Assembly (NCBI RefSeq): GCF_017355205.1
Contig: NZ_JADIJK010000001.1
Span: forward strand, 248,001-312,000
Source: Bacillus sp. SD088
GTDB taxonomy: Bacteria; Bacillota; Bacilli; Bacillales; Bacillaceae_C
Length of the DNA: 64,000 nt
Direction of reading: 5' to 3'
Translations under genes and position numbers: made by a program
The notes under the pieces: generated by a model
What the model saw: only the letters and a program-made list of their open reading frames with translations
Databases searched by the model: none
What the model was told of the DNA's origin: nothing
Shown: piece by piece, positions 54,902 through 63,601 of the stretch
Layout of the letters: each line of letters starts with the position of its first letter
Position numbering within the stretch: the stretch's first letter is position 1

Positions 54902-56002
54902 TTAAGCAAATTCCTTGTCTAAATGGGATACAATTAAATTATGCAGCCTTGGTCTAAGCCGAAGAATTCCGTTTTTATTTTTCGAATGCACTCGATTTGT
55001 TAATAAAATTACTGTTAGCTTTATTTCAGGATCAAACCAAATACTCGTTCCAGTATATCCCGTATGCCCATAGGAATAGTCGGATAAGAGATCACCACTG
55101 GCTAATGTTCCTGCACTCTGCATTTGCCATCCAAGCCCTCTCGCTTCCTGATCAAATGGGGTAAAATTCTTCCTCGCTAAACGTAAGACAGAACTTGTTA
55201 TGATTCTCTTTTTCTTGTATACACCATCGTTTTCAATCATCGTCGCCCATTTAATTAAATCATTGAGAGTAGAGAATAAGCCGGCATGACCACTCACTCC
55301 CCCCATCGCTTCTGCATTCTCATCATGGACAACTCCATATTTATAATCCTCGCATTTATCTGAATACTCCGTCGCCGCAAATCTCTCTTTTTCAAAAGGC
55401 AGATTAAAACCCGTTTCATGCATTTCTAACGGGCGAAATAACGATTGCTCGGCAAAACTTACAAATGATTGTTCTGTGATGGTTTCAATAATTCCTGATA
55501 GTAAAATAAATCCTAAATCACTATAAATGACTGTTTTTCCAGTTTCCTCAACTAAGCTTTCGTTACAGATTCGTTCGATCACTCCCCTAGGATCAAGTGA
55601 TTCTAAATAAAAGGGCCGATGGGCTGGTAATCCAGAGGTATGTGTCAATAAATGTTGAATCGTGACATCCCCCTTTCCCCTTTTTTCGAAGTCGGGGATG
55701 AAACGTGAGACCCGATCATGTAAATGAAATGCTCCTTCTTCTAAAAGTTTCAGCATCAATGGAAGCGTTGTCAAAATCTTTGTTAGAGAAGCAAGATCAT
55801 AAATCGTTGCCTCTTCCACCGGTTTTGGAGAAGGATGCAAGGTTCTTGCACCAACTCTTTCTTGGACCAACATTTGACCTTCTTTTGCAATATACACCGC
55901 AGCCCCCGGGATATATTCATTTACAATTTCTCCTTCGAGAAAATCGATCACCTTTTCTCTTAATAAGCCATTTCTATCATAATGCTTGTTTTCGTTTAGC
56001 AA
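54902..56002 (-). CDS. Serine hydrolase of the beta-lactamase/AmiE (YbbE) type
   Basis: In B. subtilis AmiE (YbbE) is a muropeptide amidase that strips peptides from MurNAc next to NagZ and NamZ. Numbered from the chosen start, this protein has the serine motif SLTK with Ser72 and Lys75, the second motif YSDLG (YxN-like) and HTGYTG as third motif. No signal peptide is visible, unlike B. subtilis AmiE. The longer frame to 56041 lies mostly inside murQ. The TTG at 56002 has GGGAGG nine bases upstream and overlaps the murQ end by 26 bases, implying translational coupling. Substrate assignment rests on context. Confidence 0.8.
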   Translation of the reverse strand: MLNENKHYDRNGLLREKVIDFLEGEIVNEYIPGAAVYIAKEGQMLVQERVGARTLHPSPKPVEEATIYDLASLTKILTTLPLMLKLLEEGAFHLHDRVSRFIPDFEKRGKGDVTIQHLLTHTSGLPAHRPFYLESLDPRGVIERICNESLVEETGKTVIYSDLGFILLSGIIETITEQSFVSFAEQSLFRPLEMHETGFNLPFEKERFAATEYSDKCEDYKYGVVHDENAEAMGGVSGHAGLFSTLNDLIKWATMIENDGVYKKKRIITSSVLRLARKNFTPFDQEARGLGWQMQSAGTLASGDLLSDYSYGHTGYTGTSIWFDPEIKLTVILLTNRVHSKNKNGILRLRPRLHNLIVSHLDKEFA

Positions 56003-56897
56003 GTTGAATCGCCTCCCTGACAAAACCATTTGCTTTCTCAATATATTGAAATGCTTCTTCGCTAGAAACGTCGGCCTCTAACATGACAATGGCTGGTTTT
56101 ACTTTTAAATTTGTTTCTTCCAAAGCCTTTGTCGCTTCCTCAAACGGTTTCCCAGTAATAGTCATCAAGATGGTCCTGGCTCTATCCACTAATTTACTGT
56201 TTGTTGGCTGAACATCAATCATTAGGTTCTCATAAGCTTTTCCCATTTTAATCATGGAAATGGTTGTGAACATATTCAAGACCATTTTATGGGCGGTAGC
56301 GGCCTTTAATCTTGTGGAACCTGTCAACACTTCAGGACCGACAATGACTTCGATAGAATAGTCAGCTATTGTGCCGATGGGTGCACCATGATTACAAGTA
56401 AGGCCGATTGTCTTGGCACCAATAGATCGAGCATATTCGAGGGCGCCAATAACATAAGGCGTCCTGCCACTTGCTGCAATACCCACTACAATATCCTTAG
56501 AAGTTAGATTTTTTTGCTTTAAATCTTGCGCTCCTCCTTCTAGATCATCTTCTGCTCCCTCAACCGCTACAAACATTGCCTGATTGCCACCTGCGATAAT
56601 ACCTTGCACCATTTCTGGTTGGGTATAAAACGTTGGCGGACACTCTGCTGCATCTAAAACTCCCAACCTTCCACTACTACCTGCTCCTATATAGAACAGT
56701 CGCCCATCGTTTTGCAAGGCATTGTAAATCTGATCTGTTGCTTCAGCGATTGCAGGCATTACAGATTGGATTGCTGTAATGATTTTCCTGTCTTCATCAT
56801 TCATAAGTTGTATCATTTGCAAAGTAGACATTTGGTCAATATCTTTTGAATTTTCATTTACCTGTTCTGTTATTAATTCCGAAAGCTTTATCTCCAT
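55977..56897 (-). CDS. murQ: N-acetylmuramic acid 6-phosphate etherase
   Basis: MurQ removes the lactyl ether from MurNAc 6-phosphate, giving GlcNAc 6-phosphate and D-lactate. The 306-residue SIS-domain protein carries FYIGAGSSGRLGVLDAAECP with the catalytic Glu85, and a second Glu116 in VEGAEDD at the spacing known from E. coli (Glu83/Glu114). The C-terminal helical part (MTGKPFEEATKALEETN-like) is present. It precedes the AmiE-like gene with overlap and follows anmK by 191 bases of AT-rich sequence. Confidence 0.95.
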   Translation of the reverse strand: MEIKLSELITEQVNENSKDIDQMSTLQMIQLMNDEDRKIITAIQSVMPAIAEATDQIYNALQNDGRLFYIGAGSSGRLGVLDAAECPPTFYTQPEMVQGIIAGGNQAMFVAVEGAEDDLEGGAQDLKQKNLTSKDIVVGIAASGRTPYVIGALEYARSIGAKTIGLTCNHGAPIGTIADYSIEVIVGPEVLTGSTRLKAATAHKMVLNMFTTISMIKMGKAYENLMIDVQPTNSKLVDRARTILMTITGKPFEEATKALEETNLKVKPAIVMLEADVSSEEAFQYIEKANGFVREAIQLAKRKQAL

Positions 56898-57044
56898 TTC
56901 AACACGCCTCTCCTATGTCATCAGGTTGTTAATGCCTTCCTGTAATGCTTAGTTTTGTAACCTTATTTCGACTAAAGATCGACTAGTTCCATTCAATCGA
57001 TTGAATTCTATGAATCTTACAATATCATTAATGAAATCATAATT

Positions 57045-57065
57045 CAATATAATTTTAAATATAAT
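57045..57065. promoter_or_regulatory. AT-rich motif upstream of murQ, candidate MurR site
   Basis: ATATAATTTTAAATATAATG resembles the palindrome before the transporter run (51784-51803). It lies in the 191-base gap between anmK and murQ, where a second promoter is plausible. Confidence 0.3.
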
Positions 57066-57088
57066 GTATATTTATTTCAAACCTATTC

Positions 57089-58237
57089 TCATTTCCCCCA
57101 AGTGATGGAGCCTAAAACAACAGATTGAGAAGCACCTGTGGCTTTAGGTACATTTGCAGGCTGACGATTTAGCGTTTCATTGCCAAGAATAGCAAAAGCA
57201 ATCGCTTCTTTTGCTGCTGATGAAAAGCCAAGCTCTTCCTGGGTACGAACGGCGATTCCTGGTAAAAGTCCCTGGAGAAAAGCAAGCAAAGTTTTATTGA
57301 AACTGCCTCCACCGCCAACAATCATTTCATTAATGGAAAACTGTGAAAGAATAAATTTTTGATAAGCAGCAGCAATCGACCTGGCTGTAAAATAGGTTGC
57401 CGTTGCAATCAGATCATTTGGTTCCATCTGCTGGTGTTCTTGAATTATTTTTTCAACAAAGGTGTGGCCAAATAGCTCCCGTCCTGTCGACTTAGGAGGT
57501 GGCTTCATAAAGAAGTCCATCTCCATCCAAGTATTCACGAGTGAATGATCTACTTGGCCAGAAGCAGCCCACTTCCCCCCTTCGTCAAATGGTTGAGCCT
57601 TTACAATTTGGCAAATCTGATCAATAACCATGTTCCCAGGACCTGTATCAAATGCTAATAAATCTTCCACCCTTCCTCCTTTTGGAATGGCCGTCACATT
57701 TCCTATCCCACCAATATTTTGTAAGGCAACTCCCTTTTGATCACTTTGATATAGAAGATAATCCGTATAAGGAACAAGAGGGGCTCCTTCTCCACCAGCT
57801 GCCATATCCATGGAGCGAAAATTGGAGATCACCGTTATTCCTGTTTCATAAGCAATCACTGCTGGCTCGCCAATTTGCAACGTCGATCGTTCATAAGCCC
57901 CATCTTTATGAGGGAGATGATAAACAGTTTGACCATGTGAAGCGATAAAATCTATTTCTGTTAATGAAACATCCGCTTGAGTACAGACTTCTTTTACAGC
58001 TTGTGCGAATAAATAGCCTAGCCTAAAATTCAAATGGCAAACTAACGCAACATCTGAATGTTCGAGATCCATACAGCGAAAAATATCCTCTCTATCTTTG
58101 TTGGAATAGGGCATCGTAATAAAATCCAGTAATTCAATTTCAGTTTCATGTCCTGAGCCATTGATTTCTACAAGCGCGGCATCAATCCCATCAATGGATG
58201 TGCCTGACATTAATCCTACAGCTAATCGAGTCACCAT
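57089..58237 (-). CDS. anmK: Anhydro-N-acetylmuramic acid kinase
   Basis: AnmK hydrolyses the 1,6-anhydro bond of anhMurNAc and phosphorylates it to MurNAc 6-phosphate, the MurQ substrate. The 382-residue protein has the nucleotide-binding start GLMSGTSIDGIDAAL (8-22), the central FDTGPGNMVIDQ and the GGGGSFNKTLL strand near 312-322. The length is as usual for the family. It starts three bases after the kinase gene upstream. Presence of anmK suggests that 1,6-anhydro products of lytic transglycosylases, perhaps from other bacteria, are also salvaged. Confidence 0.95.
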   Translation of the reverse strand: MVTRLAVGLMSGTSIDGIDAALVEINGSGHETEIELLDFITMPYSNKDREDIFRCMDLEHSDVALVCHLNFRLGYLFAQAVKEVCTQADVSLTEIDFIASHGQTVYHLPHKDGAYERSTLQIGEPAVIAYETGITVISNFRSMDMAAGGEGAPLVPYTDYLLYQSDQKGVALQNIGGIGNVTAIPKGGRVEDLLAFDTGPGNMVIDQICQIVKAQPFDEGGKWAASGQVDHSLVNTWMEMDFFMKPPPKSTGRELFGHTFVEKIIQEHQQMEPNDLIATATYFTARSIAAAYQKFILSQFSINEMIVGGGGSFNKTLLAFLQGLLPGIAVRTQEELGFSSAAKEAIAFAILGNETLNRQPANVPKATGASQSVVLGSITWGK

Positions 58238-58240
58238 ATC

Positions 58241-59146
58241 TCACTTCCTCTCATATCCGTATTTAGAAGCAACTGACACGGCACCAGTAGCAGAGGGGCT
58301 ATCATTTCTGATCCACTCTATATCCCCCACAATTGTTGAAAGTCCGGCCTTAAATTCGGTTTGTACATAGTGATTTTTTTCTAGTAATGAGCCTTTACAA
58401 GCTATTTTTAATGGGCGGCCTAATGCTAATCGTTTATGCAAATAAGCAGTTTGCTCTGCTAATTGCTGGCCAGCCTGATAAAAATATTGTTTAGCCTCCT
58501 TGTCTCCATTCACCGCTTCATTAAATATCGTCAACGACAATGCGGCGATGTCTCCTTTCGCAGCCTGATAGATGAACTCTTTCATCCCTTCCGCCTCTTG
58601 TACGCCAATCTCCTGCAATAATGTCTGTGATAATGATGAATGTGACAATCCTTGATCCACCTCCAAGGTTATCCTGTGTAAGGCTTGAATTACGACGTTA
58701 TAAGCGCTTCCACCATCACCAAGAAGATGTCCCCAGCCACCGGTATAACCTTCCTTGTCTTTGTTCCGTCCATAAGAAATTGAACCAGTACCTGCAATTG
58801 TTAAGATGCCATCTTCCTCTCCTAACATGGCATGGTATGCCAAAACAGCATCGTTGACAAGAATGACCGGTAATGATGTTCTTTTTTTAAAAAACTTTTC
58901 AAGCTTAGCACGATGATGTTTCGCTTCAATTCCTGCAATACCTGCCACAATCTGCTTACATTTGTGCCCAAATTCACTTTGCAGACAAGCAGATACGGCT
59001 TCCCATATATGAATGGAGGCCCGCTCATAATCAACTTGCGGATTACCGAAGCCTGTTTCTACTGTAAACACAATATTCTTTTGTTTATCCAAAATTACCG
59101 CGCTTGTTTTTGTCCCACCTGCATCAATGCCAATTATGTAGGTCAT
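58241..59146 (-). CDS. BadF/BadG/BcrA-type ATPase, probable MurNAc/GlcNAc kinase (MurK-like)
   Basis: Members of this ASKHA family include human-type GlcNAc kinases and MurK, which phosphorylates MurNAc and GlcNAc at O6. The 301-residue protein has the phosphate-1 loop IGIDAGGTKTSAVI, GTGSISYGRN (phosphate-2) and GGWGHLLGDGGSAY. Standing first in a unit with anmK, then murQ, it should supply MurNAc 6-phosphate from free MurNAc imported without phosphorylation. That replaces the PTS transporter MurP of B. subtilis. The ATG at 59146 (MTYIIGID) has GGGGGA about six bases upstream. A GalNAc kinase role for the 31-kb pathway is an alternative. Confidence 0.82.
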   Translation of the reverse strand: MTYIIGIDAGGTKTSAVILDKQKNIVFTVETGFGNPQVDYERASIHIWEAVSACLQSEFGHKCKQIVAGIAGIEAKHHRAKLEKFFKKRTSLPVILVNDAVLAYHAMLGEEDGILTIAGTGSISYGRNKDKEGYTGGWGHLLGDGGSAYNVVIQALHRITLEVDQGLSHSSLSQTLLQEIGVQEAEGMKEFIYQAAKGDIAALSLTIFNEAVNGDKEAKQYFYQAGQQLAEQTAYLHKRLALGRPLKIACKGSLLEKNHYVQTEFKAGLSTIVGDIEWIRNDSPSATGAVSVASKYGYERK

Positions 59147-59167
59147 GCACATCCCCCTTCAAGTACG

Positions 59168-59230
59168 AATTATAATTTTATTAATATAATCATATTATCG
59201 AAATTTAATTTTAATTCTATTTTAATATGA
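59168..59230. promoter_or_regulatory. Two AT-rich motif copies upstream of the kinase gene
   Basis: GAATTATAATTTTATTAATA and GAAATTTAATTTTAATTCTA lie in the promoter position of the kinase-anmK unit. Both resemble the palindrome at 51784-51803. If real, they would be MurR sites. Confidence 0.35.
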
Positions 59231-59355
59231 TTATCTTAATATATCAACCGTAATTACGAGTATACGAGCATTTAGTAAATAACATTGAAGGTCATTTTGA
59301 GCATTTCACGAAGTTATACTATAGGTTCTTCGGATAAAGAAAGGAACGATAAGCG

Positions 59356-60378
59356 ATGGAGCTAGTTCAAAACAAAGATATTTTTAAAAATATAACAGCC
59401 TACACCAAGACAGTAAAACAAGACATATACGCATCCGGGTCTGCATTGATAATTATGAAAGATAATAGGATTGTACATGAATGGTATTCAGGCACTCATC
59501 ATTTTGAAAAAGGAGCAAAAAAAGTAGATTACTCTTCACAGTTTAATGTTTATTCGACAAGAGTAACTTATGTTGGCTTAGCAATGGCAATAGCTGTGTA
59601 CGAAGGCTACTTACATCTTGAAGATAAAGTAGGCGACTATTTTGATAAACTTGATAAAAAAATCCTTGGAGAAACAACTATTAGGCATCTATTGACACGT
59701 TGTACGGGTTTAACAATTAAAAATGATAACATGCAACGTAAGTTTGAGTTAGGAACTAATATTGAGGGAAAAAGACCAGATTTATTAGCAGAAATATTGC
59801 ACAAAGCTACTGGTAAAACAGTCAATGAAATACTGACAGATCGAGTGTTTAAACCTTTAAATTGGACAAATACGGAATGGATTACTGAAGGTAAAAGTAA
59901 TTTAGTGTGCGATATAAATTCACCTGACAGCTACCCAGTATTAAGAATTGGATCAAATATTGGCGATGAAAGAAATTTATACGTAAGTGCTAGAGAATTA
60001 GCGTTATGGGGGAATTTTCATTTAAACAAAGGGCTAAGTGATGGAAGGCAGATTTTGGCGGGAGAAGTTTTTGATCTTGCTACATCCATTCAAAGTCCTA
60101 AAACTTTACCCAAGCAACTTCCAAAGTTTGGTTTTCTTTGGTGGATAAAAGATAGCGCAGTCTCCTGTGAATTTGATGAATTAGGTTCAGATTTACCAGA
60201 GGGTTCGTACCAAATTTTAGGAGCCTCGGGTTGTTCTTGCACCGTTATTCCTAAATTAAATGCAGTCGCTGTCAGGATGTACAATAGCTTATATCCATAT
60301 GAAAATAAAGATTTTGACCATATAAAGGATATTCAAAGTTTCGGAAATTTAGTCGTTTCAAGTTTAAAAAGTCTTTAA
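59356..60378 (+). CDS. Beta-lactamase-fold serine hydrolase homologue with SxxK lysine replaced
   Basis: A 340-residue protein of the class C beta-lactamase/esterase fold: IMKDNRIVHEWYSG, HLLTRCTGL and the C-terminal YQILGASGCSCTVIPKLN are typical. The active-site helix reads FNVYSTRVTYVG, so the serine (Ser67) is kept but the SxxK lysine is Val70. The YxN region is also unusual (ELGTNIEGKRPDLLAEIL). The protein may be inactive, bind ligand only, or use other chemistry. There is no signal peptide. It is alone on the plus strand and a dispersed repeat begins just after its stop. Confidence 0.78.
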   Translation: MELVQNKDIFKNITAYTKTVKQDIYASGSALIIMKDNRIVHEWYSGTHHFEKGAKKVDYSSQFNVYSTRVTYVGLAMAIAVYEGYLHLEDKVGDYFDKLDKKILGETTIRHLLTRCTGLTIKNDNMQRKFELGTNIEGKRPDLLAEILHKATGKTVNEILTDRVFKPLNWTNTEWITEGKSNLVCDINSPDSYPVLRIGSNIGDERNLYVSARELALWGNFHLNKGLSDGRQILAGEVFDLATSIQSPKTLPKQLPKFGFLWWIKDSAVSCEFDELGSDLPEGSYQILGASGCSCTVIPKLNAVAVRMYNSLYPYENKDFDHIKDIQSFGNLVVSSLKSL

Positions 60379-60380
60379 CA

Positions 60381-60534
60381 AGAAAAGCGCAAGGCGCCCG
60401 CCTATCGGCGACAAGCAAATGTTCTGAGACAAAGAAAGGCGTTCTTTGCCTTTCTTTGTCTCAGGTTATTTGACCTCGAGCCGATGGCGCCTGGAACTGG
60501 ATCAAGCACTAACCAAAATTTATACTTTCCTATA
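60381..60534. repeat. Dispersed hairpin repeat, copy 3
   Basis: Same family as the two copies at 17.4-17.7 kb, starting AGAAAAGCGCAAGGCGCCCG and ending CGCCTGGAACTGGATCAAGC, with the ACTAACCAAAATTTATACTT tail of copy 1. The inner stem GACAAAGAAAGGCG/GCCTTTCTTTGTC pairs fully. It follows the serine-hydrolase stop codon by three bases. Confidence 0.85.
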
Positions 60535-60615
60535 CTGTTACAAAAGCCTTTTGTATAAAAGAAGCGAGATGAAAAATCCCCAAACTTTGAAAGCTACTTT
60601 ATCTGGATACAATCG

Positions 60616-60665
60616 TCCGTATGCCCCACTTCAAAGACTATAACCTTTGAAGTGGGGATTACGGA
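60616..60665 (-). terminator. Compound hairpin after the methyltransferase gene
   Basis: TCCGTA/TACGGA (60616-60621 and 60660-60665) enclose CCCCACTTCAAAG/CTTTGAAGTGGGG (60624-60636 and 60645-60657). It resembles the CCCCAC/GTGGGG hairpins of the composite element and lies 26 bases after the stop codon at 60691. Confidence 0.65.
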
Positions 60666-60690
60666 AGCTAACACCTCGGTATGTTTCGCC

Positions 60691-61446
60691 TTATTTCCGA
60701 TGTGCTATTATCATTATCTCGATATCATTGATTGTTAAAGACTTTTTGCTGAAATTCCCTGCTGAACAACCGTATGCAGCATCTACCTCAAACCCTTCAC
60801 TTCCCAATAAATATTTTAATTCGCGAAAAGTAAAAGCTGTTGTGTAAACTGGAACCTCTTTCATTTCACCTTCAGGACTAATTATTTTTTCCTTATCAAT
60901 TTTAGTACAAGTATACGTATCAAATTCACAGTTATCAGTTAGATTTCTAGCAGCACTCAATGCATTAATAACAGTTAAAACGAAAATCCCATTCGGAGTT
61001 AACGCATTATAAACACCTTTCAGTATTTTACGGTGATTTTCTTCATTACCAGCTAATCCGAAAGCACCTTCACAAAGACATATAGCCCCTTCAAACTGCT
61101 GATTGTAATGTAACTCGCGAGCATCCGCAACAAAAAACTCTGAATTTAACTGTTGTTTCTTTGCAACTTTATTCGCATAATTGATAAATCCTGAAGAAAT
61201 ATCAACCCCAACTGTATTGTATCCCCGACGGGCCAATTCTAAGCAATGGCGCCCCGGACCACAACCAATATCCAGAATACTAGCATTTCTCGGAACCTCC
61301 ATTATTTCAACTAAAAAGTCGACTTCCTGTTTTGTCCCTTGAGTATAGCCATACTTCAAATAATTTCCCCGGAGAAAATCACCAATTTCTTTATAATAAT
61401 CACCATTATAGTCAAAGACATTAGATATATTTTTATCCATTTCCAT
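60691..61446 (-). CDS. Class I SAM-dependent methyltransferase, substrate unknown
   Basis: A 251-residue methyltransferase: motif I ILDIGCGPGRHCLELARRG at 57-75, acidic strand GVDISSGFINYA (binding the SAM ribose), ADARELHY and the post-motif CEGAFGL. A C-terminal domain follows (about 190-251). The N-terminal KNISNVFDYNGDYYKEIGDF is common to small-molecule or sugar methyltransferases of unknown substrate. The ATG at 61446 has GGAG nine bases upstream. It is monocistronic by its surroundings. Confidence 0.85.
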   Translation of the reverse strand: MEMDKNISNVFDYNGDYYKEIGDFLRGNYLKYGYTQGTKQEVDFLVEIMEVPRNASILDIGCGPGRHCLELARRGYNTVGVDISSGFINYANKVAKKQQLNSEFFVADARELHYNQQFEGAICLCEGAFGLAGNEENHRKILKGVYNALTPNGIFVLTVINALSAARNLTDNCEFDTYTCTKIDKEKIISPEGEMKEVPVYTTAFTFRELKYLLGSEGFEVDAAYGCSAGNFSKKSLTINDIEIMIIAHRK

Positions 61447-61907
61447 CTTTTTCCACTCCGTGTAATCAATTTATAACCACGGAAGATGATCATTCCGTGC
61501 TCCCTTTTAAAATGCTTAACCTTTCGCTTTTAAGGGATACACGTTTTAATGAGGCTAATCACGTGTTATCCCCTTATATGTGTGCCCAAATAAACTCATT
61601 CTACTTTTCATGGACATTACCCCCTCAATTTCAAGATAGAAATACTATTCGACACTTTCTAATAAATCCCTCTAAATATGGCTTCGAAAAATGGCTAGTA
61701 TTGTAATATCACTGAAGGATTGGTTCACTGATACATACACTACTTTCATTATTTCGAGTACTTTCCAGAGAAATAAAAGATCCTAATTGGAAACCATTAG
61801 AAAACGCTGTTGAAGGTTAACCTCAACAGCGTTTGTAATTATTGTTGTGAAATTACTACTAAAATATAAGTGAATCCCGTTGCCTTTAGGTCAGCTCCCT
61901 ATGATTC
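61447..61907. other. Gene-free stretch between methyltransferase and small coiled-coil gene
   Basis: About 460 bases. A 69-codon plus-strand frame (61497-61706) lacks a ribosome binding site and protein-like composition. The only clear structure is the hairpin at 61802-61834. Otherwise I see nothing here. Confidence 0.5.
61802..61834 (-). terminator. Hairpin terminator, AACGCTGTTGA/TCAACAGCGTT
   Basis: AAACGCTGTTGA at 61802-61813 pairs with TCAACAGCGTTT at 61823-61834 around a nine-base loop. It lies about 75 bases after the stop of the small coiled-coil gene on the minus strand, followed by TCTAATGG. Confidence 0.6.
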
Positions 61908-62087
61908 CTATTCCACTTCATCCAATTTTTTATTCCACTCTTGCAACGCTACTTCTATTTCAGCGAGTTGCTTTTCCAAAGGGTGTAGGTTCCCTTTCAC
62001 ATACTCAAGTTTTTCTAAATCATGCTGCAACCGTACATAATCCGCCTTTAAATCCTCAATTTTATAAAGAATTTCCCTTTTATTCAC
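61908..62087 (-). CDS. Small coiled-coil protein, function unknown
   Basis: A 59-residue, highly charged protein (starting MNKREILYKIEDLKADYV) with leucine/isoleucine heptads through most of its length, predicted as one or two coiled helices with a proline break (NLHPLEKQ). I do not recognise it. The GTG at 62087 has GGAGAAGG upstream at workable spacing; the ATG at 62114 has none. It lies 96 bases after the MFS stop, in the same direction. Confidence 0.6.
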   Translation of the reverse strand: MNKREILYKIEDLKADYVRLQHDLEKLEYVKGNLHPLEKQLAEIEVALQEWNKKLDEVE

Positions 62088-62183
62088 ATGATCACCTTCT
62101 CCTCTTAGAGGCATTTTAACATAATCGTAAATTTTTATCCCGACCCAATCATCCAGAAAAGCCTAATGACATTTTCGCTTTAT

Positions 62184-63401
62184 TTAATCTGATACATGCC
62201 TGGTTTCTCCCACATATACATCTCGCCCTGCTCCAAATCCCGCAACAATGGTTCCAACAGCGATGATAAGAAGGAAAGATAATGGGATGGTCCATGAATG
62301 GGTATAATCAAATAAGAGGCCAATCAATATCGGGCTAATAGCGGCTAATAAATAGCCAACCGACTGCGCCAGTCCTGATAGTTGTGCTGCCTGTGTCGAA
62401 TCAGCAGCACGCAAACTAAATAAAGTAAGGGCCAGACTGATGCATGAACCTTGGGCAACCCCTAGAAGCAATACACAAATAGAAAGAAAGACTGGACTAC
62501 CGCCTATTAACAGTCCACTAAGACTAGCCAAGTAAAATACCCCGACAACCATGACAATTGGGCGCTGATTTTTCATTTTCCCTGCCAAAACAGGCGTTAT
62601 AAAATTGGCGGGTAAACTACAAAATTGCATAAAGCTTAACATCCACCCTGATGCGGCAATACTAAATCCCTTATTCACTAATATTTCTGGGAGCCACGTG
62701 ATGGGTCCGTAAAATAGGATCGATTGAAGGCCTAGAAACAGAGTAACTTGCCATGCTATAGAAGAACGAAACATATTTGTAATTGATAATCCGGCCGGTT
62801 GTCGCCCATGTCTTCCAGCAAATTTTAATACTTGGGGAAACCAAATGATAGCAGCCATGAGGGCCATTATTCCCCAAACAAGTAAAGCTTTATGCCAGCC
62901 AAGACCAAGTCCTCTTGCTAATGGGATGCTTAATCCTGATGCTGTTGCCGCACAAAATCCCATCGAGGTGGAATAAATACTCGTCATAATTCCTACCTTA
63001 TAAGGATAGCGGTGCTTGACGATCGCAGGTAATAAAACATTACAGATTGCGATTCCAACTCCAATAAAAGCTGTACCGAGAAAAAGAAGATTTAAATTTC
63101 CAGAAGAACGAATAAGCACTCCGATTAATAGCACAAGTAAGCTCAGAAAAATAGTGGTTTCATTCCCCCACTTCTTTCCTATAATTGGCGCTAGGATCGA
63201 AAACAAGGCAAATGCAAGTAGAGGCAAAGTTGTAATCATTCCGGCACCCCCATTGGAAATGTCAAAATCGGCGCGGATCGTCCCAATCAAGGGACCGACT
63301 GATGTAATCGCCGGCCGCAAGTTAAAAGCTATAAAAACAATGCCGAGAATCAACAATAAACTTTGCATAGAAGATTCTCGCCCCAAGTTCTTATGGTTCA
63401 T
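62184..63401 (-). CDS. MFS transporter, CynX/NimT type
   Basis: A 405-residue membrane protein with about twelve predicted helices. The N-terminal FNLRPAITSVGPLIGTIRADF (partly quoted) is the typical first-helix signature of the CynX/NimT (YycB-like) branch of the major facilitator superfamily, linked to cyanate, nitroimidazole or unknown small molecules. The ATG at 63401 has AGAGG about ten bases upstream; the ATG at 63431 lies in a repeat remnant. The substrate cannot be inferred from the neighbours. Confidence 0.85.
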   Translation of the reverse strand: MNHKNLGRESSMQSLLLILGIVFIAFNLRPAITSVGPLIGTIRADFDISNGGAGMITTLPLLAFALFSILAPIIGKKWGNETTIFLSLLVLLIGVLIRSSGNLNLLFLGTAFIGVGIAICNVLLPAIVKHRYPYKVGIMTSIYSTSMGFCAATASGLSIPLARGLGLGWHKALLVWGIMALMAAIIWFPQVLKFAGRHGRQPAGLSITNMFRSSIAWQVTLFLGLQSILFYGPITWLPEILVNKGFSIAASGWMLSFMQFCSLPANFITPVLAGKMKNQRPIVMVVGVFYLASLSGLLIGGSPVFLSICVLLLGVAQGSCISLALTLFSLRAADSTQAAQLSGLAQSVGYLLAAISPILIGLLFDYTHSWTIPLSFLLIIAVGTIVAGFGAGRDVYVGETRHVSD

Positions 63402-63424
63402 TTCAACAAAACCTCTTTCTTTAT

Positions 63425-63480
63425 CTCGCATTAACTGGCTGTAAAACCTTCAAAAAATGCAAGTCCTTCACTTGCAATCC
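63425..63480 (-). repeat. Composite hairpin element, partial copy D
   Basis: GCATTAACTGGCTGTAA (63428-63444) is identical to 33285-33301 in copy A, in the same orientation. A TGCAAGT/ACTTGCA hairpin follows in place of the CCCCC/GGGGG one. It lies directly upstream of the MFS start. Confidence 0.6.
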
Positions 63481-63601
63481 ACTTTATTAAAACAATTTTA
63501 GCAAAGATTAAATATTTGTAAGTAAAGATCCATTCTTATACGATAACATAGACGAGGTTTATTTTTGAATAATGGAGAGAAGATAATTGATTGAGGTGAT
63601 C

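Noticed and set aside
61497-61706. 69-codon plus-strand frame
   Set aside because: No ribosome binding site, biased composition and no recognisable domain; probably chance.
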